A model generated the notes under the pieces. It saw nothing but the letters and a program-made list of their open reading frames with translations, searched no databases and had not been told where the DNA came from. Positions 34,336-42,246 of a DNA stretch of 42,996 nt are shown piece after piece. The first letter of the stretch is position 1; every line of letters starts with the position of its first letter. Source of the DNA: Candidatus Calescibacterium sp. (lineage in GTDB: Bacteria > Calescibacteriota > Calescibacteriia > Calescibacteriales > Calescibacteriaceae); contig JANXBU010000016.1 of NCBI GenBank assembly GCA_025060505.1, forward strand, positions 1 through 42,996, written 5' to 3'. A program made the position numbers and the translations under genes.

Positions 34336-34520
34336 TACCAAGAAGCTTTTCTAACACCTGGAATTTGTCCTTCTAAGGCAAGCTCCCTAAAGCACATTCT
34401 ACATAGACCGAAAAATCTTATAAAACCTCTTGGCCTTCCACATCTACGGCATCTGTTTCTATATCTGGTTCTGAACTTAGGTTTCTCATAAATCTTGACT
34501 CTATCCCTTGTTGTTGGCAT
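34335..34520 (-). CDS. rpsN: 30S ribosomal protein S14, zinc type
   Basis: The 61-residue S14 is the short zinc-binding form, with two CxxC pairs (CRRC and CRMC) and the [16 protein letters not shown] and [12 protein letters not shown] core. S14 sits in the 30S head. AAAGGA lies just before the ATG at 34520. In most bacteria rplE lies upstream and rplF after rpsH in the spc operon; neither is here. Confidence 0.95.
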   Translation of the reverse strand: MPTTRDRVKIYEKPKFRTRYRNRCRRCGRPRGFIRFFGLCRMCFRELALEGQIPGVRKASW

Positions 34521-34525
34521 ACTAT

Positions 34526-34531
34526 TCCTTT
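34526..34531 (-). promoter_or_regulatory. Shine-Dalgarno site of rpsN
   Basis: AAAGGA on the minus strand five bases before the rpsN ATG. Confidence 0.6.
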
Positions 34532-34669
34532 GTAGTCGAAAAAGTTCAGAAATTGTGTTTTTCAGTTTATTTTTTATATGTTGGATTTCTCTCTATTTGG
34601 AATACCTACTAAAACCCCTTTCTTGAAACACATACTATAAATTTTCTCCAAAAAGTATTTTCTTATTAT

Positions 34670-34675
34670 TAAATT
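34670..34675 (+). promoter_or_regulatory. -10 hexamer for a leaderless hydrolase mRNA
   Basis: TAAATT occupies -13 to -8 relative to the ATG at 34683. Confidence 0.5.
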
Positions 34676-34682
34676 TTGTAAA

Positions 34683-35510
34683 ATGATTCAGAAAATAAAG
34701 GTAAACGGAATCTCACTTGCAGTAAGAATAGAAGGAGAAAACAAAAAAGGTGACATTATGCTTATTCACTGTCTTGGGCTTTCCCACAGAGTCTTTGAAG
34801 AGCAAATAAAGTTTCTATCACAGAATGGGTTCAGAGTAATAGCTCCGGATGTGCGATGTCATGGAGATTCTGAAAAAGTAGATAAAGAGGTGACTATGTG
34901 GGATCTGACAGATGATATTTTTGGCTTGGTTGACAAGTTAGGAATAAAAAGACTTTTTTGTCTTGGAGGAATATCTATGGGTGGAATGATTTCAATGCGC
35001 ATGATGCTCAGAAGACCAGATATAGCACAGAAACTCATACTTATGGGAACATCGGCAGATTATGACCCATACAAGGAAAGATACACTCCTATAATAGAAG
35101 ATATGATGAAAATATATAAAACAGGAGATACCGATAAAATCAAACAGGCTTTTCGCAACTCTGCTGAATTTATAGTGAGAATATGTTTCTCACAGAAATA
35201 CCTTGAGATTGGAGATAACTTTGAAAAATGGGTTTCAGAGTCGCTCAAAGGAATGAGTCTTGGTGCTCTCTATGTTTCTCAGGCAGTAATAATGCGAGAT
35301 AGTATACTTAACAATATAAAAAACATAAATGTTCCCACTCTTATTTTAGCAGGATCTGGTGATATTGCTGTTCCTGTTTCTGAATCAGAGAAAATTGCAA
35401 GAGAAATTAAAGGTAGCAAGCTTGTTATATTTGATTCGGCCCCTCATATTTTTCCACCGGAGATACCAGAAAAAACAAACAAAGAAATTGAAAACTTTTT
35501 ATCCGTATGA
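34683..35510 (+). CDS. alpha/beta-fold hydrolase
   Basis: The 275-residue protein is an alpha/beta hydrolase: the oxyanion region HCLGLSHRVFEEQ, PDVRCHGDSEK, nucleophile elbow GISMGGM with Ser near 100, LILAGSGDIAVP holding the acid and the histidine in SAPHIFPPE. It resembles 3-oxoadipate enol-lactonase/2-hydroxy-muconate hydrolase types, but no partner genes for aromatic degradation are present and the substrate is unknown. Confidence 0.8.
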   Translation: MIQKIKVNGISLAVRIEGENKKGDIMLIHCLGLSHRVFEEQIKFLSQNGFRVIAPDVRCHGDSEKVDKEVTMWDLTDDIFGLVDKLGIKRLFCLGGISMGGMISMRMMLRRPDIAQKLILMGTSADYDPYKERYTPIIEDMMKIYKTGDTDKIKQAFRNSAEFIVRICFSQKYLEIGDNFEKWVSESLKGMSLGALYVSQAVIMRDSILNNIKNINVPTLILAGSGDIAVPVSESEKIAREIKGSKLVIFDSAPHIFPPEIPEKTNKEIENFLSV

Positions 35511-35596
35511 TTGTTGGAAAAACTCATAAAAAATAAAAACTTTTCCAACCTCTCTCCATCTGATTGATTATTTTCACAATTTTTCCCGTTTATGAT

Positions 35597-35602
35597 TAAA
35601 TT
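35597..35602 (+). promoter_or_regulatory. -10 hexamer supporting the TPR protein start
   Basis: TAAATT occupies -13 to -8 relative to the ATG at 35610. A TTCACA-like -35 lies 18 bp further upstream. The hexamer is inside a longer frame from 35592. Confidence 0.5.
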
Positions 35603-35609
35603 TAATACA

Positions 35610-36791
35610 ATGGCTTGCTTCAAAAAAAATACTTACTTCAAACATATACTTTTTTTTGTTGTTCTATATCACCTTATTTTGATTGGATGTGCTAAAAAAG
35701 CTCCTGTGAAAGAAACACGTCCGCTTACTGAGGAAGAAAAAGAGAAACTTATGCAAGAAAAGATAGAAGTTGTTAAAAAGGCAGAGAAACTCAAATTTGA
35801 GGAAGCAAAAGCCAATCTTGTTCCGGATCCTTACATAATGTTCGGTTTAGCTCTGAACAAAGAGAAAGCCGGAGAACTTGAAGAAGCATCGAAGTTTTAC
35901 TCCTATGCAATAGAACTCAAACCAGATATGACTGATGCCTGGGTTAACCTCGCTGAGGTGAGATGGAAAATGGGATACAAAGAAGATAGAATTAAAATAC
36001 TTGAAGAATCTCTTAAAATAGTTCCAGATGATCCCAAAGTTTGGGGGGCATTAGCAATAGCTTATTCAGACATAGGAGATAATCAAAAGGCAGAACAGGT
36101 TCTCAAAAGAGCTATAAACTCAATAGGGATGAAAAAGGAAGTTGCACAATCTCTGGGGTATGTTTTCTTCCGATCAAAAAGATACAGCTTAGCTCTATTT
36201 GTTTTCTCCGAGCTTCTCTCAAAGCATCCAGACGATCCACAAATATACTTTATTATGGGGGATATATATATGAAAATAAAAAACTATCTGAAAGCAAAGG
36301 ATCTTTTTGAAAGAGGGCTTTCCATCAAAGAAGATAAGATCATTTGGAACAAGCTTGGTCTATGTCACTTTGAAATTGGGGCGATAGAAGATGCTAAATC
36401 TGCATTTGAAAAAGCAATAGCCATAGATAAGGATTTCTGGCCAGCCTATATGAATCTTGGCTTGATATACAAAAGAAAAAGCGACTTTGAAAATTCCGCA
36501 AAGATGTATCACAGAGCCTTGGAACTGAAAGGAGATAATCCAGACATCATCTACAATCTTGCAAATTTATACGAAACATATGCTTCCTACACAAGAGCTA
36601 CACCTCAGAAAGCACTTGAAAACATAGAAAAAGCAAAAGAATACCTTGTTATGTATGTTCAGTATCTGGAAAGCGACCAAGATAGACAATCAATACAAAG
36701 GCGAATAGATAAATTGAAAAAGTCGGAAGAAGAAATAAAGAAACAGCTTGAGAAAGAATTGAAGAAACTTGAAAAGCAACAGAAGAAATAA
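35610..36791 (+). CDS. TPR-repeat lipoprotein
   Basis: From the ATG at 35610 the 393-residue protein has a lipoprotein signal with lipobox LILIGC, an E/K-rich linker and at least seven TPR units (for example AIELKPDMTDAWVNLAEV, PAYMNLGLIYKRKSDFENSA). It ends in a basic/acidic coiled-coil tail (about 365-393). TPR lipoproteins of this kind act as assembly scaffolds, for example PilF-type pilotins, but no partner is nearby. A longer start at 35592 is less supported. Confidence 0.75.
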   Translation: MACFKKNTYFKHILFFVVLYHLILIGCAKKAPVKETRPLTEEEKEKLMQEKIEVVKKAEKLKFEEAKANLVPDPYIMFGLALNKEKAGELEEASKFYSYAIELKPDMTDAWVNLAEVRWKMGYKEDRIKILEESLKIVPDDPKVWGALAIAYSDIGDNQKAEQVLKRAINSIGMKKEVAQSLGYVFFRSKRYSLALFVFSELLSKHPDDPQIYFIMGDIYMKIKNYLKAKDLFERGLSIKEDKIIWNKLGLCHFEIGAIEDAKSAFEKAIAIDKDFWPAYMNLGLIYKRKSDFENSAKMYHRALELKGDNPDIIYNLANLYETYASYTRATPQKALENIEKAKEYLVMYVQYLESDQDRQSIQRRIDKLKKSEEEIKKQLEKELKKLEKQQKK

Positions 36792-36811
36792 TTAATTTCA
36801 AAATTACAGAT

Positions 36812-36818
36812 AAGGAGG
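36812..36818 (+). promoter_or_regulatory. Shine-Dalgarno site of the NIL-domain gene
   Basis: AAGGAGG ends ten bases before the GTG start at 36829. Confidence 0.7.
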
Positions 36819-36828
36819 TCTAGATTTT

Positions 36829-37077
36829 GTGGCAAAGATTAGAAAAAAACTTTATTTGGTATATCCAAGCGAACTTGTAAACAGCCCAGTACTTTGGGAA
36901 TTCATAAAGAAATTTGATGTGGTTGTGAACATAAAAAGCGCTTCGATGAAAGGAGAAGTAGGATTGGTTGCTGTAGAAATAGAAGGAGAGACAAAACAAA
37001 TAGAAGAAGGAGAAAAATGGTTCGCTGAAAAGGGAATAAAGGTTGACAGAATAGAACAAGACATAGTAGAACCGTAA
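36829..37077 (+). CDS. stand-alone NIL-domain protein
   Basis: The 82-residue protein matches the NIL domain, KLYLVYPSELVNSPVLWEFIKKFDVVVNI, GEVGLVAVEIEG and WFAEKGIKVDRIE, an ACT-like fold usually appended to methionine ABC ATPases (MetN) or ferredoxins, where it senses or binds methionine. Here it is free-standing. It starts with GTG at 36829 after a strong AAGGAGG site. The gene follows the TPR gene by 37 bp, so both may share a transcript. Confidence 0.75.
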   Translation: MAKIRKKLYLVYPSELVNSPVLWEFIKKFDVVVNIKSASMKGEVGLVAVEIEGETKQIEEGEKWFAEKGIKVDRIEQDIVEP

Positions 37078-37257
37078 TTTACGGCTTTTCATAAATTTTG
37101 CTTTTTGAAGATCTTTATTAGTTTTTGATGATATTTGTAAGTTTGCCTGACATTACAATACTTTATTGCAATCATGGAAAATTTTAGAATCCCAAACCAA
37201 CGCTGAAAACTTTTTGCATATTTGGTTCAAAGTTATCTCCATCAACAAAATAATAAG

Positions 37258-37872
37258 ATGGCTGAAATCAAGTCAGAACACTATGAAATTGACGAAGAGT
37301 ATGCCGAAGGTAGTTTCCGCCAAGCATCAGATCCAATAATATCTGACCCTTTCGTAAAAGCAAGAGTAGGAACGATGATCTTCATAATATCAGAAGTCAT
37401 GCTCTTTGGTGGACTCATAAGCTCATTTTTTATAGTAAGAAATTCATATCTGGAATGGCCACCTGAAAACCTGCCAAGCTATCCGATAGTTCAGACGCTT
37501 TTCAACACCCTTTTCCTTTTTCTAAGTGGTGCTACAATTTACCTGTTTGACAAGAAGAAGAAAGATTACTTGTATTTTCTTACATTAATTCTTGGCTCAG
37601 TCTTCATTCTACTACAGGGAGTAGAATGGATAAGACTTATAAACTATGGTTTAACGATGACATCAGATAGATACGGCTCAATTTTCTATCTTGTTGTTGG
37701 AGCTCACGCTCTTCACGCCCTTGTAGGTATAATTTGGCTTGCTGCTGCATACTACATATCAAAACTCAGATACAAAACAAATTACACCCCTGCAACCTCA
37801 AGTAGCTCACTCTTCTGGAAATTCGTAGTCCTTATATGGCCAGTTATATATGTTTCCGTCTACATCATCTGA
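37258..37872 (+). CDS. haem-copper oxidase subunit III
   Basis: The 204-residue protein has the subunit III pattern: five membrane helices, GTMIFIISEVMLFGGLISSFF near the first helix, LLQGVEW, VVGAHALHALVGIIWLAAAYY and a final SSSLFWKFVVLIWPVIYVSVYII. It belongs to cytochrome c or quinol oxidases that reduce oxygen and pump protons. Subunits I and II are not adjacent, which is unusual. The start was set at the ATG at 37258; the frame opens 36 bases earlier at TTG. Confidence 0.88.
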   Translation: MAEIKSEHYEIDEEYAEGSFRQASDPIISDPFVKARVGTMIFIISEVMLFGGLISSFFIVRNSYLEWPPENLPSYPIVQTLFNTLFLFLSGATIYLFDKKKKDYLYFLTLILGSVFILLQGVEWIRLINYGLTMTSDRYGSIFYLVVGAHALHALVGIIWLAAAYYISKLRYKTNYTPATSSSSLFWKFVVLIWPVIYVSVYII

Positions 37873-37873
37873 G

Positions 37874-37913
37874 ATCACAGATATAAAGGTGCTTTATTAC
37901 AAATACCTGTGAT
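37874..37913 (+). other. inverted repeat after the oxidase gene
   Basis: ATCACAGATAT (37874) and ATACCTGTGAT (37903) form 10 of 11 base pairs with an 18-nt loop, directly after the stop at 37872. No T run follows, so it may be an mRNA 3' stem or a binding site rather than a terminator. Confidence 0.4.
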
Positions 37914-38006
37914 TGTAAAAGAAAGATTATCTAATATTTTGTAAATCTAAAAAACTTGGAAAGATATTTTTATCTCAATTATAAGTCTTTCAAGAATTAA
38001 GAGGAT

Positions 38007-38912
38007 ATGAATATCAAAATAGTTGAGGTAGGTCCAAGAGACGGACTCCAAAATGAACCACAGCTAATATCACTTGATTTGAAAATCAAATTCATTGAAA
38101 AACTCGCCGAAACAGGTGTAGGATGTATAGAAGTTGGTTCTTTTGTATCACCAAAAGCTGTCCCCCAGATGGCAGACACAGACACTCTGCTTATGAATCT
38201 AAAAGTTAGAGAAAAATATAAAGACAGAAATATAAGTTTCTCCGCTCTTGTTCCGAACATGAAAGGTTTTGAAAGAGTTATGAATCTACCAGAAAATTCA
38301 AGACCTCATATCTTAGCAGTGTTCACAGCTTCTTCCGATACCTTCAACAAAAGAAACATAAATATGACGGTTCAAGAGTCCCTGAAAGTCATAGCAGAAG
38401 TAGTATCATCTGCTAAAAAATATGGCTTCGAAGTAAGAGGATATATCTCAACAGCTTTCTGGTGTCCATATGAAAAAAAGATTGATCCCAGAAGAACTTT
38501 GAACATCTGCGAGAAACTTCTGGAATCAGGTGTTGATGAGCTATCTGTTGGTGATACAATTGGAAGAGCTTCACCAAAAGATGTGAAAGAACTACTCGAG
38601 CTTGTTTTGAGATACATACATCCTTCAAAAATAAGCATGCATTTTCACAATACATACGGTATGGCTATCGCCAACTCCTTTGTTTCCTATGATTTAGGCA
38701 TAAGAACTTTTGATTCTTCAGCGGGAGGTCTTGGAGGATGTCCATTCGCTCCTGGAGCTTCTGGCAATGTATCAACAGAAGATCTAGTGTTCGCTTTTGA
38801 AAACTCCGGCATAAAAACAGGGGTTGATTTTGCAAAAGTTATTGAATCTACAAAAATCCTTCCAATAAAACCAAGATCCGCTCTATCAAACATACAGAAC
38901 ATAATTATGTGA
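38007..38912 (+). CDS. mvaB: hydroxymethylglutaryl-CoA lyase
   Basis: HMG-CoA lyase splits HMG-CoA into acetyl-CoA and acetoacetate in leucine catabolism. The 301-residue TIM barrel has VEVGPRDGLQNEP at the N terminus, CIEVGSFVSPKAVPQM, DTIGRASP and GGLGGCPFAPGASGN with the loop cysteine. These are the lyase signature, as opposed to HMG-like citramalate synthases. An AGAGG-type site overlaps the ATG. Other leucine catabolic genes are not adjacent. Confidence 0.93.
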   Translation: MNIKIVEVGPRDGLQNEPQLISLDLKIKFIEKLAETGVGCIEVGSFVSPKAVPQMADTDTLLMNLKVREKYKDRNISFSALVPNMKGFERVMNLPENSRPHILAVFTASSDTFNKRNINMTVQESLKVIAEVVSSAKKYGFEVRGYISTAFWCPYEKKIDPRRTLNICEKLLESGVDELSVGDTIGRASPKDVKELLELVLRYIHPSKISMHFHNTYGMAIANSFVSYDLGIRTFDSSAGGLGGCPFAPGASGNVSTEDLVFAFENSGIKTGVDFAKVIESTKILPIKPRSALSNIQNIIM

Positions 38913-39178
38913 GAAGTAAAACAAAATACTTTTGAAAACTTGAACCAAAAAACAAAATCGGTTTGGCTCTCTCGCTATGCTCTCCGAAAAATCATAGCTG
39001 AAAACAAACAAAAAAAGATCTCCAAGATCAAAGTTGATACCAAAGTATAGTCCGCATTTGCAAAAGAATGATTCTGCTAATTTATCTTGAAAGTAAAATC
39101 TTATCTAACAGAATTCAGAAAGATAAGCTTTTGGATCAATGTTCTTTGAATGAAAAAGAAATAGACCTGATGGCACAT
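38913..39178. other. 266-bp intergenic region
   Basis: Between the convergent HMG-CoA lyase and DUF3782-like copy 2 genes; I see no gene and no clear terminator. Confidence 0.4.
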
Positions 39179-39856
39179 CTATATTCTTAACACTCTTGCT
39201 TTTTTGGGAGCTTGAACCTGCATAACTTCACCAGAAACCTTCACAACATAAAGACCCGATCTCAAAGCGAATGTATCTGCACCTCTTCCGTAGCTTATTC
39301 CTGCTATGATCCCATACAGATTTCTCCCCCTATACCTCTCACCGAAAAAAGAGAATTCTTTCATATCAACGAGAAGTTCTTTGACATCTTTGGAACTCAC
39401 ATGAGTTTTCGCCGAGACCATAAAGACTGAGTCTTTATCACAAACAACAATCAGATCATATTCTTTGTTTTTTCCGTTTTTAGAGAATTTGGCTCTTTGA
39501 TAAATTTCAAGAATACTGAAATCATGCTCTTTCAGAAATTTCATAACAGAGGGTTCAACCATCCCTTCTATAAATCTTCCCCATCCATCTGTTATGCCCT
39601 TAATAGACTCCTTGAAAAGCCTTAGTTCCTCCGATGTTTTTCTGTTTTCTTCTGAGAGTTTAGCAATGGCTAATCTGTTTTCTTCAGAGAGTCTTTCAAT
39701 AGCTAACCTATTTTCTTCAGCTGTTTTTTTGTTTTCTTCAGCGAGCTTAGCAATAGCTTCCTCAATCTTCCGAAATCTTATTTCCCAAGCCTCCCTTTTT
39801 CTCCTCTGGATCTTACTTTTCACACCTTCTAAATTAATCACACCAATCTCAAACAC
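39179..39856 (-). CDS. coiled-coil protein with DUF3782/PD-(D/E)XK-like domain, copy 2
   Basis: The 225-residue protein is nearly identical to copy 1 at 12.3-13.0 kb (about 96 to 99 percent by eye in the aligned parts). It lacks one 18-residue piece of the coiled coil (a 7- plus an 11-residue unit). The C-terminal domain has EYDLIVV and MVSAKT, with Ser in place of the expected Glu. Few amino-acid changes are seen (D/G, Q/R, R/S, I/S). It begins at GTG 39856 with the same bases upstream as copy 1 for about 15 nt. Function unknown. Confidence 0.75.
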   Translation of the reverse strand: MFEIGVINLEGVKSKIQRRKREAWEIRFRKIEEAIAKLAEENKKTAEENRLAIERLSEENRLAIAKLSEENRKTSEELRLFKESIKGITDGWGRFIEGMVEPSVMKFLKEHDFSILEIYQRAKFSKNGKNKEYDLIVVCDKDSVFMVSAKTHVSSKDVKELLVDMKEFSFFGERYRGRNLYGIIAGISYGRGADTFALRSGLYVVKVSGEVMQVQAPKKARVLRI

Positions 39857-40168
39857 AATAAAGTTCCGATTTAGTTTTCAGTTTTAGCAAGAATTTAGAA
39901 AATAAAATTGCCAACAAACTTATGAAAGCTTATTACATTTTTCATAATTTTAGCAATAAAACTGAGACAAAATTTTTGACAGAGTAACTAATCACAGAGA
40001 AAACGATATAACAAAAACGACAAGAACTTTTCAGATTGCATTCATCTTTTCTTTATCTAAAAGCACAGCTAGATAATCATTTAAACTGACACAAATCAAC
40101 AGCATCGGAGCATTTTTGATTTTTCTGATCAGCATGTTTTTCAAAAGTAATTTTGAAGATTGACATAT
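39857..40168. other. 312-bp intergenic region before uvrB
   Basis: Divergent spacer between DUF3782-like copy 2 and uvrB. No gene is seen. A TTGACA hexamer occurs at about 39978 but has no good -10 at standard spacing. Confidence 0.4.
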
Positions 40169-42163
40169 ATGGCATTCGGTCAAGCAAAGTTCTTTCTGGA
40201 AACAGAATTCGTTCCAAGAGGAGATCAGCCACTAGCGATATCTAAATTAGTTGAAGGAGTAAGAAGCGACAAAAGGTTTCAAGTTCTTCTTGGTGTAACA
40301 GGTTCTGGAAAGAGCTTCACTATGGCTTGTGTTATAAAGGAGCTAGGTATGCCAGCTGTTATAATAGAGCCGAACAAAACACTCGCAGGTCAAATCTACA
40401 CCGAGTTCAAATCCTTCTTCCCAAAAAACGCTGTTGAATATCTTGTCTCTTACTACGATTACTATCAGCCAGAATCTTATCTTCCAGAATATGATATGTA
40501 CATAGAAAAAGAAGCAATAGTGAATGAAGAAATAGATAGGCTCAGACACTCAACAACCCGCTCTGTTATTTCAAGAAAAGATGTTGTTGTTATAGCCACA
40601 GTTTCGGCAATATATAATATCGGCTCTCCCCATTACTATGGCTCCCTAAAACTAAACTTCAGAAAAAAACAGAAAATATCTCTGTTTGAGTTTTTCCGAA
40701 AGCTTGTTGCATCTGGATATGTAAGGTCAGATCTTGAATTCAAAAGAGGAACATTCCGCGTTAGAGGAGATACTGTGGATGTCTTTCCTGTTTACGAAGA
40801 ATCATATGCTATAAGATTTGAGTTTTTTGGAGATGAAATTGAGACCATAAAAACAATAGATGCTTTTACTGGGAAGCCTGTCTATGAAATAGAAGAAGCA
40901 GAGATTTTCCCCGGAAATCACTATATTGCTCCGAAGAATGAATTTGAAAGAGCTCTTTCAAACATAAGAAAAGAACTCAAAGAAGTGTATGAGAAATTCC
41001 TTGCGGAAGATAAAAAAGAAATAGCGAACAGAATCAAAAGAAGAGTTGAACATGACCTTGAGATGCTCGAGAACTTTGGATTCTGCAAAGGAATTGAGAA
41101 CTACTCAAGACATTTTGACGGAAGACAACCAGGGGAACCACCATACACCATCTTTGATTACTTTTCAGATGATTTTCTGCTCTTTATAGATGAAAGCCAT
41201 ATCACAGTTCCTCAGCTTCACGGTATGTACAAGGGAGATTTCACAAGAAAGAAGAATCTTGTTGACTACGGTTGGCGTCTTCCATCTGCATATGATAATC
41301 GTCCTTTGAAATTTGAAGAGTTTAAAAAGTTTATGAAATATGTTATTTTTGTTTCCGCGACACCCGGTGATTGGGAGCTTTCTGTTTCAGAGCAAGTTGT
41401 GGAACAAATCGTAAGACCAACCGGAATTGTGGATCCACCTGTTTTTGTAAAACCCGCAAAGGACCAAATACAAGATGTTGTAAAAGAAGTTCAGGATACT
41501 GTATCAAGAGGTTTTCGTGCCTTTGTTCTAACACTAACAAAAAAACAAGCGGAGGAGCTTTCTGAATACCTTAACTCCTTAGGTATGAAAGCAAGGTATC
41601 TTCACTCCGAAATAGACACAATTGAAAGGATGGACATATTGAGAGATCTCAGACTTGGTGTTTTTGATGTTCTTGTTGGTATAAATCTTCTGCGAGAGGG
41701 ACTTGATGTTCCAGAGGTCGCACTTGTTGCTATACTTGATGCAGATAGACAAGGATTTCTTCGCTCCGCACGCTCAATAATACAGATATCCGGAAGAGCT
41801 GCTCGAAACACAGAAAGCAAGGTCATACTTTACGCCGACCTGATCACAGAAGCCATTCAGAAAGCAGTTGAGGAAATGCAAAGAAGAAGGAGAATCCAGA
41901 TGGAGTATAACGAAAAAAACGGAATAACTCCACAGACCATCAGAAAAGAAATAAGACAGTTTGTCCTTTCAAAGAAAACACAGCAGGAGGATTATGACTG
42001 GACTGAATTTCCTATAACAGATATACCACCATCAAAGATACCCGAGGTTATAAAAGACCTTGAAAAGAAAATGAAGGAGTATGCAAAGAACCTTGAATTT
42101 GAAAACGCAGCCAAAGTGAGAGACAAAATAAGAGAATTGAAAAAAATAATGCTACAACTTTAG
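40169..42163 (+). CDS. uvrB: excinuclease ABC subunit B
   Basis: UvrB loads on damaged DNA with UvrA and prepares incision by UvrC. The 664-residue protein has Walker A GVTGSGKSFTMA, the beta-hairpin region YYDYYQPESYLPEYDMYIEK, the helicase segment IDESH, VSATPGDWE, and the UVR domain at the end (EFENAAKVRDKIRELKK). Complete. The ATG at 40169 is preferred to the TTG three codons upstream. uvrA and uvrC are not adjacent. Confidence 0.97.
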   Translation: MAFGQAKFFLETEFVPRGDQPLAISKLVEGVRSDKRFQVLLGVTGSGKSFTMACVIKELGMPAVIIEPNKTLAGQIYTEFKSFFPKNAVEYLVSYYDYYQPESYLPEYDMYIEKEAIVNEEIDRLRHSTTRSVISRKDVVVIATVSAIYNIGSPHYYGSLKLNFRKKQKISLFEFFRKLVASGYVRSDLEFKRGTFRVRGDTVDVFPVYEESYAIRFEFFGDEIETIKTIDAFTGKPVYEIEEAEIFPGNHYIAPKNEFERALSNIRKELKEVYEKFLAEDKKEIANRIKRRVEHDLEMLENFGFCKGIENYSRHFDGRQPGEPPYTIFDYFSDDFLLFIDESHITVPQLHGMYKGDFTRKKNLVDYGWRLPSAYDNRPLKFEEFKKFMKYVIFVSATPGDWELSVSEQVVEQIVRPTGIVDPPVFVKPAKDQIQDVVKEVQDTVSRGFRAFVLTLTKKQAEELSEYLNSLGMKARYLHSEIDTIERMDILRDLRLGVFDVLVGINLLREGLDVPEVALVAILDADRQGFLRSARSIIQISGRAARNTESKVILYADLITEAIQKAVEEMQRRRRIQMEYNEKNGITPQTIRKEIRQFVLSKKTQQEDYDWTEFPITDIPPSKIPEVIKDLEKKMKEYAKNLEFENAAKVRDKIRELKKIMLQL

Positions 42164-42214
42164 TGAAAACCTAAACTCAAAATCGCAGAATTCTTATCTA
42201 ATCACATATAATAA

Positions 42215-42246
42215 CCAAAAGGGGGCAAAGGAGCCCCTTCTTTTTA
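42215..42246. terminator. bidirectional terminator
   Basis: AAGGGG and CCCCTT (42219-42239) with a bulged GC/GC pair form a stem with AAAGGA-type loop, flanked by A4 and a T run on the plus strand. It lies between the convergent uvrB and partial surface protein genes and overlaps the stop of the latter. Confidence 0.65.
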
